From Rhizoclosmatium globosum (taxonomy: Eukaryota > Chytridiomycota > Chytridiomycetes > Chytridiales > Chytriomycetaceae), in the NCBI GenBank assembly GCA_002104985.1, contig MCGO01000314.1:1-35063 (forward strand): DNA of 35,063 bases. The letters run 5' to 3'. Position 1 is the first letter of the stretch; each line of letters begins with the position of its first letter. The position numbers and the translations under genes are program-made. The notes beneath the pieces were generated by a model that was given only the letters and a program-made list of their open reading frames with translations, made no database searches and was not told the DNA's origin. Shown piece after piece: positions 21,001 to 31,915 of this stretch.

Positions 21001-21134
21001 ATTTGGAGGAGATAAGACAGTCTGATTGAAATATACAAACAAACCATATATGAAGTATAATATGCGCAACAAGTTGCATGATCCCAAAGTACCTTGGGGT
21101 CTGTCTTTAGGGAGTTTGGAGCACCGTCACTCAT
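18091..21134 (-). CDS. MASE1-like hybrid histidine kinase with degenerate kinase core
   Basis: Exons 21134-19758, 19710-18640 and 18597-18091 give 984 residues. Residues about 24-300 form eight to ten membrane helices of the MASE1 sensor kind, followed by a short coiled coil (about 301-333). The DHp-like helix (334-356, FNSVVFAFKQINEQVT) has no phospho-acceptor histidine. The ATPase-like part (from about 407) lacks the N-box asparagine (LQRILYYLVLKREC) and clear glycine boxes. The C-terminal receiver is well kept: LLADKS (Asp 767), FMDFD (Asp 809), LITS (Thr 836) and EKPI (Lys 859). The protein may be a membrane sensor that no longer autophosphorylates. The last intron (42 nt) is a multiple of three with no stop; splicing gives the usual Asp-to-Thr spacing. 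The start lies 29 nt after the permease stop. Confidence 0.8.
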
Positions 21135-21163
21135 ATAAGATTTACAAAGAAAATAAATAATTA

Positions 21164-22895
21164 TTAATGCTTTATCCCCAAGGACTTTGCAGAAAATGCA
21201 GAGCTTCTAGATCTCTGGTAATTTGGTAACTCTTGGCTATCAAAACGGACATCACTTTCTCGTTTCAAAAAATAAAAGCTATCTCGTTTTATGGCCTCAC
21301 TACCTCGCGTGGTAGTACTTTGACGAGTTTCTGAGACAGTATCGCGTGGAGATTCTGCAACGATTGATCTTCTCATTTCCGATTTTAACTTTTCCGTGAT
21401 GAATCTAAGCTAGAACTTCAATACTTTATCTCTAAAACAACTTCCTTACAGTTTTTCTGGAGAATTTCCGAGATTGTGACGCATAACAAAGTAATAAAAT
21501 GGAATTGCAGTGATGTATAAGATCACAATAGAGAGGAATCCCCACTGCCAAAAACGATCAGTTGCAATTTTTCCTAGCAATAATGACACAGCAATGAAGA
21601 AACTGGCCATTGATGTGCTGATTCCACTGAGTTCAGATATCTTGAAAGGACGAGGGATATTCACTAATGAATATTTCAATTTGATGTACACTAGAGGCTC
21701 TACAATATAAGCTATTAAGGCAAACATAGATCCAATTGAGAGATAAATTGGAGATGTTGCCGAGTCTTGTTGGAATGTAAGAATTGCCCCAAACAGCAAC
21801 CAGATAAATGATATGAAGCTCATAGATATATATGGAGCTCCATGAGCTGTTGTACATGACAAAATTGAGGGTAAGTAACCCGATCGTGATAGTCCATATA
21901 CAAAACGCGTCCCAGCATAAAACAGTGACAACTGACTTGCGAAAATTGGAGGCAATGCAATGATCCAAACAATGAAGCCTAGTCCGTCAGGTAGTAACTT
22001 TGAAAATATTGTCAGAAAGGGAATATCTGATTTTTGAAGCTCCGAGGCAAATGGTGGCAAGCCGGCACACAAAATCAGTGATATCCAACTCAAACCCAGA
22101 AGGATCCCTACAGCTGCAAACATTCCGCGGGGCATATTAGATCCCACATTGTCGGCTTCCTCGACGGAAACAGGCAAACTTTCAAAGCAGACAACAAGAT
22201 ATAGCGAGTGAGGAAAGCTTTGTATCACGCCCCAAACACCAAATGGAAACCATATATTTGTTATGTTTCCATCTGGCAGAATAGTTTTCCAGGCATTAGC
22301 TGCATTGAACTGGGAGGAAAACACAAGAATTGGAACCAAAATGCAAAGTACTGATACAATGCTGATTCCCATGATAACATTGAAAAATACTTTCGGTCGC
22401 ATATTTAAAAAGAAACACAGGGCAATTGTGGCTACCCAATAACCGAAATTGACAGCATCACTTGTTTCAAATGCCGTTTGCAACACAACAGCAAGAAATT
22501 GGCAAGCCTCCAAGCCGAAAAATATCATATCACACAAGTACGCAACCCCAATGATGAATCCGACTGCACCTCCGTAAGCAGCCTTCGCAAAAGTGGCCGA
22601 CCCAGATGTAAATGGAAGTGTTGTAGTCAGTTCGACGAGGTTCACGGAAACGCATATCATCAAAATAGACGTGAACACATGAGCCACAATCATTGAACCA
22701 AGACCGTATTTGTATCCGGCACTGAAACCAGCGAGTTCGCCAGAAATGCTTTGATGATGTGTGAGACAGTATGCTTCACAAATCACATGCGACTCACACA
22801 GCACCTGTAATATAGCCCCAGCTAAAAACGCAATTCAATTTACTTATTTAAATATTAATGACGTACATATGGAGGGTTCCGGCGTATGGATCCAT
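21164..22895 (-). CDS. APC-superfamily permease, ethanolamine-permease type
   Basis: Exons 22895-22867, 22821-22798, 22748-21450 and 21404-21164 give 530 residues with matching phases. About twelve membrane helices are seen. The first reads WGYITGAVISGELAGFSAGY, the unwound-helix motif of amino-acid/ethanolamine permeases (compare VISGeffGWN). NLVELTTTLPFTSGSATFAK and FVYGLSRSGYLPSIL are further APC hallmarks. The substrate could be ethanolamine or an amino acid and cannot be settled by eye. The last exon adds a polar cytosolic tail of about 80 residues rich in Ser/Arg (MRRSIVAESPRDTVSETRQ), a plausible regulatory site. The start (MDPYAGTLHI) is the only ATG that splices in frame, but leaves an unusually short N-terminus. 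The gene is divergent from CFAP99 with under 190 nt between starts. Confidence 0.85.
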
Positions 22896-23083
22896 CAGTT
22901 TCCTTTGTTCTATAAAGAATAATAAGTTAAGGGAGTTTCAGATATTGAAACTCAACGAAGAAATCGCTTGTTCTTCAGTTTAACAACGTCTTTGAAGACT
23001 TCGTGCGCGTTGTCGTCCTCTGGAGTGAGCGAGATCATTTGAAAGGAAATCTGAAAACTGACAATCCTCATAACAACGCTCTC
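22896..23083. promoter_or_regulatory. Bidirectional promoter region, permease / CFAP99
   Basis: Only 188 bases separate the two divergent start codons, so control elements must lie here or inside the genes. The right part (22979-23083) is open in frame with CFAP99 and could be coding if an upstream exon exists. No TATA box stands out. Confidence 0.5.
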
Positions 23084-26046
23084 ATGTACAAAGCTCTCAT
23101 CTCGCATTGCCAATCATTGCTTTCTAAACATCACGCGCTGGCGAGAGGAACATATAAGATCGGAGCTGGGGCTGTCCATGAGTCTGGATTGAATGGGCTT
23201 GAAGGGGATGAGTTTGACTGTGACATCAATGACTTCACAGAGCCAGTTATTATCGTGGACGAGAAAGAAATGCTGGCAGAGTATTGGAAGGAGAACAATG
23301 TGATCTCTTATAATTGAACGAATCTTTGTGTTAACTCATTGAAAGATCGAACTTGAAGCAGACAAAGTGTTTATGGAGGAAACACTGATGGGATGTGTGC
23401 GACATGAGAAAGTCATTGATGTACTGCAACTCCAGCGTTCAAAATATTTGATCTAATAGTCATTTAATAGATTACTTTGAAGCTTTTCTATAAGAACACT
23501 GGTGGGCGATATCTGAAGAGCGAGTACAACCTCTTTGCAGGTACATATCTTTCACGTTCTGGCTGGTGCCATTTAATTTTGCTCTAGTTCTTGCATTCCT
23601 TTGCCTTTACCGGTTGCCCGAAGACATGCCCTTTTCAACTCTGACCAAATTCTTCAAATCGTACAACCCAACTAAAATGGCGCGTTTCCTCGCATTTTTG
23701 TTTGATTCGGCTCACCTCATTGATGATGGGATCCTTTCGAGAGCTTGGGGGACTATATTAGATCGAGACCACATCAAAGTAAGTCTGAAGCACTAACAGA
23801 ATGAATACTAAGATTGATTTCAGGCTAAAATGTTACTTCCACTCTTGAGCCACGCGGATGAAGCTAAAACACTGATAGAAGATTTAATTATTCGGTCTGA
23901 AAAAGGAATGGTTCCCAAAAAGTCAACCAAGCCGAACACTGGTATAACTTCACTCAATAAGATTTCTTGGAACTTATTAAAAACCCAGAGGCGGCCCCTT
24001 TTGTATTAACAGTACAAAACCCAAGAAAGATTCCCGAACCTCCTTACACTCACTCGACTCTGACAAAGGTAATCTCCGCTCTCATCTTTTTAAGTGTTAA
24101 TGATTATTAGGCGCGGCCGATTCCCAAATCAGTGTACACTGGAACTGGCGAGTTAGAGGCTATCGAAAAGGCAAAAGCTGAAAATCGGCGCCGAGTTCAG
24201 GTAAATACTCTTGAGAACCTTTAAAATCTGTCTTATAATATGTTCTTCATTTATGTAGGAGCAACACGAAAAGTTTGACCAAAGTCAATACGAAATCGCC
24301 AAAAAAGCCATCGAACGATCCAAACGTCCTGTCCAAGTAAAAGTCGATTCTCCAGAGCCTTCTCATCATCCATCTGTGAAAGCGAAACCTGTTCCAACTT
24401 CTCTATACGACCACGTTCCAATCAAAATGACAACAGCTACAATTCTCCGTGAAGATGCTTTAGTTCGGCAAAAGAAACTCGATGAAGAGAAGCTCGTGAG
24501 TGAAGTAGAGTTCACCTTGAGGGATACGAACGAATTTCATAATTGGAGGGATGAGTTACAGAAGAAAGGTAAACTATGGCAGTACCTGAAGAAAAAAACT
24601 GATTTCTACTATAGCGGAAGAAGAACGAAAGCTTGATATGGAAAAGCTGCGTCTAAAAGTTCAACTTCTTCATGAAGAGTCGTTCCTCTCCCGACAAGAA
24701 AAGGTTGCCGAAAACCAAACTCTTGTCAAAGAAGTCAAAGAAGAAAAAGAGACACTGAAAGTACTCACTGAACAAGCTCGTAAAGAACTTGACCTCGAAA
24801 ACAAAAAGAAAATTGAGGATGTTCATGAGATTATGGAGGGTGTCATCAAAGCGAAAGAAAAAGTTATGGTTGATAAACAAAAGAAAGGTAAGGATTCCTT
24901 TTTAAAGTTTATTAGTGCTAATTACTGGATTCAGCTGCCGACATCGTGACGGAAACGCAACTTCTACGTGAAAAAGCTCAACGAGAAGCGGAAGAAGAGT
25001 TGGCGCGAAAAGTTGAACTAATTCAGCAAATTCGATTGCTTGAAAAGGCCATTCCCCCAGTCGGAGCACTTGTCAAAACTTTGGATCTCACTGAAACTTC
25101 AAACTTGGGCTTACTTGGAGAAATGTCAATCGTTGAGGTATAGCGCAATTCTATCTTCAATGAAAACCTATTACATGACTTAACTTAGAGAATGTCACAA
25201 TATTAGCTTCATGAACGTCTTGCCCAGATGAAACTTCAACACATCGAACGCGCCGAAGAAAAGAGAGCCGAAATTATCCAGCACAAAACCTTACGTCTCA
25301 CACAAATCTCGGAAAAACTGGAAGAAATCGACAGAGAACGACAAGAACGTAAACTAATCCGACTGGAGCAACACCACCAAACCACATCCTCCTCTACAAC
25401 AAGCCACCGTTCTTCCGTCGCTGCCTTGGAACAAGAAGTCGCGCTAAAAATGCAGGAACGCGAGGCCCTGTTGAACAAAGACCCCAAAATGAAAGAGTTA
25501 CATGACAAGCTCATGCAAAAGCGCGCCTTACGGCTTGAAGCCAAAAACGCGTTTTCAAGCAAAAAATTGAGCGGAACTGCAGCCTCGATGCTTGTGCAAA
25601 AAGTACAAGAGAAGACTGGTCCAACTAGTACCTCGAATTCACGGTTGGGCAGTGCCTTGAAAAGCATCGGTGTTGAGAAATTACCTGTTCTAAAAAAGAA
25701 AGTGGATGTGGGTGTGGTGGTGGGAGGGAAAAGTGTTAAGGGTGCTGCGAAGGGGTCTTCAAAGCAGCCTGTGGCTGTGTCAGTGCAATCGATTCAGGCA
25801 CCTAAAGCCGTGGAGGAGGATGAAGCAGAATATAATATCAGAATTGCAGCGCTGCGAACGCAGCTTGAGGAACAACGTGCTCAACTATTGAAGGAAATTG
25901 CTCAAGAAGAGGCAGATGCTGCACAAGCAGCGGCTATGGCAGGTGTACCAACTGTATCAATCATGGTACATAATCGTCCCCAGTCGGCAACGGCAGCTGA
26001 ACTGAAAATGGTTACGTTCGCACCAAGTGTTGAGTCTTTGCAATAA
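23084..26046 (+). CDS. CFAP99: Cilia- and flagella-associated protein 99
   Basis: Eleven exons (23084-23299, 23346-23420, 23471-23540, 23588-23778, 23824-23941, 23989-24068, 24111-24200, 24259-24568, 24615-24887, 24935-25137, 25207-26046) total 821 residues in phase. CFAP99 is an axoneme-associated protein. The N-terminal helical region shows MGCVRHEKVIDI, NLFAVLAFLCLYRLPE and MARFLAFLFDSAHLIDDG. Next come FVLTVQNPRKIPEPP, long coiled coils (about 290-600), and the signature GLLGEMSIVELHERLAQMKL. The tail is Lys/Ala-rich. The start is uncertain: the frame is open from 22979 without an ATG, and intron 1 (GTGATC...AAAG) has weak sites, so an extra 5' exon is possible. The protein marks the organism as flagellated. 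Confidence 0.85.
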
Positions 26047-26083
26047 GGGCTCACTTTGACAGTCGGTCTCATATAAACCAAAC

Positions 26084-26089
26084 AATAAA
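26084..26089 (+). terminator. Polyadenylation-type AATAAA after CFAP99
   Basis: AATAAA lies 38 nt after the CFAP99 stop and within 22 nt of the stop (26111) of the convergent PX gene. Confidence 0.4.
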
Positions 26090-26110
26090 TTGATCATTAA
26101 AGTAACTTTA

Positions 26111-28313
26111 TTAGTGCAAAGGATTTGAGAATGATCTCTTATTAATCACAACACCACGTCCCACCTCTGGAAACGTTGTCAAAGTAACACGCTGTACACC
26201 TTCAGTTGACACGACAGTATCCTCTTCAACCAGTGGAGATTCCATACCCAAGAATTTGAGTACTGGCGGAGAGTTGAACATGACAGGATGTAACGAGATA
26301 AAGTTAAGCAGAGCTGAAAATGCAGAGATGCGTTGGTATATTGTTTCCGGCTTGAAACGGCCTGCAATGAAAAGGGTCAGATTGACAAGGTAAGCACGAT
26401 TAAAAAGGAACTAACCAAAATAGTGTCGTTGTGGGAATTCCGGCCAATTTGGCACATGCTGTTTGTAATTATTTATCAAATCCGTAAAAAGGGTATGAAA
26501 CTCTGAGAAGCGTCTTGTGAATGTAAATGCGACTGGTGCCTTGTTCCAAAACGGTGCAATTTGTGGGCGTAAGATCTGAAATATTAAAGCTAAATAATCT
26601 GAACGAAGGATCAACGGTCCTTACCTTAAATGTAACATTATATACTGTATGACCAGTACCAGGGTGACTGGAACCATTCACTCTCGCCAAAGTACCAACA
26701 GTATTGTCCATGATGCTTCCCAGTAAAGAAGGCGAACCGCGCACATGAGAACTCCCTGAGACTGAGAGGTGTATCCCATTCCTGAAAAAGATGAGTGGAA
26801 CGTCTTTCCACAGATTGGACGGGGGTCCATTTTGTGTTGCTCGCGTTTCGGAAAATGACCGTGGCTGGCGATGAATTTCTTGTGGGTTTCGGTTTGTTAA
26901 AAGACGTGAAGATGCTGTTGCTTGTGTGACAGCCACAACTGCAGTTGATCTTGGAAGGGATAAAGTCGTTGATTGAGGAGGAAGTTGTGGTAATTCAGTG
27001 ATTGGATTCAATGATAGAGAGCGAAGTAACCAGGATTCAAGGTCGTATAATGTCGATGGATCAAGGATTGTAGTTGAACTTGGATTATTAACATCAAGGG
27101 CGTCTCCGATTTCTTCTACAGCTTCCTCAGGGGTAATATATTCGTCATTTGAGGCACGGATAGTAAATAGACTCAGCCGATCAGGGTCTTGAGGTTGAAT
27201 ATTGAAGTCTTGTTGCGACTCACGGTCAAAGTCGAGATCATCATCGACCCCACTTTCGCCATCTTGATAATTCGTCTCAACAGGCTCATCAGGATCAATG
27301 AGATCTTGGCTCAGAGTCTCGATTCCATTCCTCCACTCAATAAAGCTCTTCCATCCGTCATATTGAAACTCGTCATCATCCAAATCATTGTTATCTTCAT
27401 CTTCGTCAATGACACCGCCTCCTCCAGCACTCGAGTCATCTGGAATAGCAATGTGTCTGAGCATGAGTTGTTCAGACGGTGACGCGATGTTGTAAGGTTC
27501 AACTTCAGTTCCAGTCGTGGCACTTTCACCATCGGCCTTAGAACCACCGAATTCAGAGTAAATATCGGCTGTGGACGCTGAAGCACTTGCGTTTGTTGGA
27601 CGCGAGTTTCCTGGTCCCAAAGGAAAGCCATAGCGACTTGATCTGACACTTCTGTTGTAGAAAGAGATTCGATGGTGTCGACGGATCGGACGTGAATGTG
27701 ATTGAGGAGCTATTGAGTAAGAGGGACGTGCCAGGTCAAGGAACTCTGGCGGTGGTGAGAGTTCCCTTGCAAATGCTTGTGGCTGGTCGAGGAATGCACG
27801 GGTTCTGCGCTTGACTGACACTGCTTGAGTTGGCGATTGAGAGTGTGTTAGGGACTGGTGAGAGTGGGAGGGTCCTTGTATTTGTATTTGTGGCTGAAGA
27901 AGGGATGGCTTTGCACGGCCTGGCAGTGCTTTTACAAGTTCAGACCAGTACTCAAAGAGAGCAAGTGATGACTTCTTTGCAACAGAGTGAAGCGAGGGAG
28001 GCGGTGTAGTTGTCGGTGTTAAAGCCGTTAAAGCTGTTGAAGCAGGTGGAATACTTTGTCCTGTCCCTTCAGATTCATTCAATCTTCTCCAAATTCGAGG
28101 TTCAATCAATTCAGAGGCATTCGCAGAATTCAGACGGTGGTCGTGGTTGTGGTCGTGGTTGTTCTGTGACTCAGAGTTGGATCCGGGTGCGCTCGGCCAA
28201 TCAGAAGCCGCCGCTCTTGGATTAGTCAGCGCTGTGGCGGCGGCGGCGAAAGACGAGGAAGTTGGCGTGGATGTCGACGTGGGTGGCGCGTGGTTCTTGG
28301 ACGAAAATCCAAA
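26111..28313 (-). CDS. PX-domain protein with long disordered N-terminus; 5' end unresolved
   Basis: Exons 28313-26625, 26575-26416 and 26361-26111 encode at least 699 residues. A C-terminal PX domain binds phosphoinositides on endosomal membranes. Visible parts are TVYNVTFKILRPQIAPF, FTFTRRFSEFHTLFTDLI, PEFPQRHYFGRFKPETIYQR (the PxxP and Arg lipid-binding region) and HPVMFNSPPVLKFLG. The preceding 500 residues are Ser/Pro/Asp-rich and probably disordered, with an HDHNHDHR patch near the N-terminus and acidic runs. The first exon has no in-frame ATG. It may begin at a splice acceptor (28314), or ATG 28413 may connect if one T of TTT near 28312 is surplus. IFT80 ends at 28423, leaving about 110 nt. 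The gene is convergent with CFAP99. Confidence 0.75.
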
Positions 28314-28422
28314 CTACTTTTTGTGGGAACAGGAAATTGTTTTGAGGCGTCTTTCCACAAAGATAAGATATTTTGAGTGCTGTCAAGTCAATCCCCCCCT
28401 TCTCCCACTTCATTTCATTTTA

Positions 28423-31400
28423 TCAACGTGATTCGTTCGTACGGGTGCGTTCGTGTGTGGACTTCTCCTCTCCTCCTTTGCGTGTTCCCTTTTGCCTCTC
28501 GTTATTCTCCTCCATCTCAATCTTGGCTCGAATCTTTTCCCAATCAACGCTAATCTGCTCAAGAAAAGTTAGATATGCAACAAACTAGAAATAACTCCAT
28601 ACCCCGTTGGAATATTGAATGTAACTCTTGATAAATTCCTTGCGCCCAATTTGCCTCAAATACTTTTCTCGGAAATAGAGCACTGTATCCACGTGTGTCT
28701 TGTGCTTCACCGCAAGCTCAAGCGCCCTATTTCGTTGCCAGAAATCAGTTTCGTTTTCTTCTTTTCTCTCCATCCCTATGTAAATCTTTCCCTTTTTGCA
28801 CGCACCTTTCCCAACGGAATAGATTCACTGAAAGCATAATGGCACGATAAATAAGGCCCGCAGACACCAAGATGGCCTCGGCTTCCTTTGGCTGTTTCCT
28901 CATCAGCGCTAATTCTGCAGCTCGACCTTCTTGGGAAGGAATATCTCGGATATAGCAGATATACTGCACCTTCTGCGCCTGTTCAATTGCGGCATATGAT
29001 AACTCTGCTGTATTCAAGTCTTGGCCACTGACAGACATGGCAGCGAGACAAGCCCAAAGCTCCTTCATCTACAATCACGAATTAGAAGGCGCAAGTGTTA
29101 AACACAAAAAGGAACCTTTGCGAAACGGCACAATCGAATAGCTTCCTCCCATTGCTTCTTTTTCACTATTTCTTGAAGCATGGCTGGAAGTGGTGAAATG
29201 TTGCTACAATACAAACTCAGGACTAATTGGCTTAAAAACGAAATAATAACTCTTACTTTGCTGTAATCAAAGCTCCATCAGCTCTACGAAGTGTGCACTG
29301 TGTTCCATTGAAACTCACAAACTGAGCATTCTTTCCAAACATACTGTTCCATTCTTTAAATTGAGATCAAAATTAACAGCTGAAGACTAACCTTCCGTCC
29401 TTTTCGAACCGAGTCATTGGTTCAATGTCCGCATCAATAAAAACAACGTTTGGGTAATACCAAACCACAAATTTCCAATCCACCACAGCAGATATCATAT
29501 CCGCCTCATCGTTCCAGCTGAATGTATCAACCATAGTTCCTATATGATGTGTTTTAATAAAATATACTAAAACTATCTGCGGAAGCCAATACCGATTTTC
29601 TTGATGTCGGGTTTATAAACTGGAGTTATAAACATTTCGCGGTTCTTGTCCACGACGGCAAGTTGTCGACAGCCACTGGGACCAATAACCTGATTCAATG
29701 CAATTTCCAAGGCTTCACAGGGGAGTTTGATTGGAGTCCCATCACCAATCAGGCGACCCGTATTAAGCTCAAACACATAGATTACTGACGAAAAGTTCAA
29801 TATTTTAAACCCATAATCAAAGATTCTTACGCTTTTCATCGGTCCGGTCTTTGATTGCCAATGTATCGTTGGAGAGACTGATTGCTTGGGACGTGATAAA
29901 GTCTGGGCGAAGACCAGGATACTTTGGAGAACAAATCAAACGGCCTTCGTAGCTGAACACTTGGATTCCTGTGGCGTTGTCGACAAAGAGGAAGAACCTA
30001 GGGAATCGATTAAGATCGCTTTGTTCCAGCAGTAGAGAGAACAAACTCGGGGCATTGTTTAATGCAAATAACACGACCGTTGTTGGTCATGTCGATGATG
30101 ACGGGCGTGTTCCAGTTTTTGTCGCTGTAGACGTAACATTGGGCGTAGGTTGCAACAATCAAGTGGCCAAACGAAAGCGAGACTTTAACGACGCGGTCGC
30201 GAAATTCTGGATCACAAGTCTTAGATGATTATCAGTCTTCTATCCATGTACTTACCCAAATTCTCGACGGCTCCGTGCACAACTTCATGGACACGAATTT
30301 TGCGGTCATCCAACAGCGTGACTTCGTAATTCTTCCATTCAAGACGCCTTATATAACAAAAAACAACATCAGAACCAAATCTTTGAATTTAAGGTGTTTC
30401 TAACCGATCGATGATGTGCCCGAAAACAACTGCCCCATTTCCTCCAGCACACGCAACTTGAGTACCATCTGGAGTCCATGCAATATTGAAAATTGATCCA
30501 CACTCGGGCTTTTCAACGGCGTAAGACCACTACAGAAGATTGTTTGAAATTGTCAGTTGAATAATGCACTTACTCCAAGCTTATCGCAAACACGAAGGGT
30601 GTTAAATAATCCAACTGCAAACATCTCGCCGGCTGGGTTCCAAGCCAAACTTGTGACGGGGTGGTCGTGAGGAACACTACAGTAGATTTGACGGCCAAAC
30701 GAGTCCCATACCTGCAGAAGAAAGTAGTTAGCAGCGACTCATATTTTTTGAGGATTACGTACTTTGTATCTACAGTCTTCTCCTCCGGAAACTATCAAGT
30801 TTGTGGCCATATTCCAATCAACTTTGAGAATGACACCATCGTGCGCTTTCCACTAAAATGCATAGTTTAATAATTCATGGGGTTTTTTGTGACATATATA
30901 ACGAACCAGAGTTGGTTTACTTGCAGGTTGAATTGGTTTGATCACCAAGTTTCGACCATTCGTGTATAGAATACTGTCATTGTCGGGGGACCACGAAACA
31001 GAGTAGATCGGGTATCCTAGTAAAGAATATTCAGGCTTATGAACTGTTTAATCGAAAGCCTCACCTGACGACACCAACCCCGATCGAAGCATTCCTGTTC
31101 TAGACCAGATTTTGAGGTTTCCGTCTTCACCAGCTGAAAACTCAATCCCAATTAATACTTTTCATGTGGTCGAAAGGTTAGAGACCTGTCACTAAAGCCG
31201 ATCCTTCATAGTTCCACTTCAAAGCCAACACAGCCCCCTTATGAGCATCCACGAGTTTCTCCACGCGTCCAACTTTCGAGCACAAATAGAATTTCCCTGA
31301 TGAATTACGATCGGATCAGTAATTTAAAACGCGACGAGGCACTGACAATACCATCCGTTCCCGCCGCAGCATACATTTCCGATGCCACATTCTGGCCCTT

Positions 31401-31768
31401 CCCAGGCGCTTGAGGAAACCACTGAATGTCAGTGATGTATACGGGAGGCGCATTGAGGTTTGGGTTTGAGTGTTTTGAATGGGTGTCAAATATGGCACAG
31501 GTTGCTTGACCGATGTAATCGCCGTCGCCGTTCCATCTGTGCATACGTTGATCGTCGCTTATTTTTTTTGTTGAGTTAGAGGGAGGGGTAATGTTGGAGG
31601 GGTGGTTGTTTGTTTACCCGCATGAATATAGTTCGTTGTTTCCGGTCCATCCGACACAGGATACAATGTCGCTGTCTAATTAAGTTTATAATACGCGTTA
31701 ATCGACGATTGGTATGCGGGCGGGTACATACGACGCGAGGTGCCGTCTTGATGGATCTTGAGTCTCAT
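28423..31768 (-). CDS. IFT80: Intraflagellar transport protein 80
   Basis: Nineteen exons from ATG 31768 to TGA 28425-28423 give 798 residues (animal IFT80 is near 780). Exon upper/lower ends: 31768/31732, 31675/31618, 31557/31352, 31296/31186, 31133/31065, 31016/30907, 30852/30763, 30711/30574, 30529/30405, 30347/30256, 30206/30047, 29997/29831, 29784/29593, 29539/29392, 29343/29257, 29203/29116, 29068/28806, 28726/28603, 28554/28423. IFT80 is a WD40 subunit of IFT-B that carries cargo along the axoneme. Diagnostic stretches: [88 protein letters not shown] and [20 protein letters not shown]. Two WD40 propellers precede the helical C-terminus, which ends in a Lys/Arg-rich tail. The zinc-transporter gene lies 147 nt upstream on the same strand. 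Confidence 0.96.
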
Positions 31769-31915
31769 TTCACAAACTTTTCAGACAATTTGTGTTATGC
31801 ATGTATTTTCGGATGAATACTGATTAAAGCAAATACTCGTCAATTTATTATTTGTCCCTGCTCACCTGTCGTCCAGAAACATAGAGAAATACATTCACTG
31901 AAAAATAAACAAAAA

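Noticed and set aside
21100..21200. Single fusion gene of permease and sensor kinase
   Set aside because: The permease exon ends with an in-frame TAA and there is no intron that would skip it while keeping the start of the kinase frame.
27311..27649. 112-residue frame overlapping the PX gene on the same strand
   Set aside because: Out-of-frame shadow of the long exon 26625-28313, whose own frame continues in phase into the PX domain.
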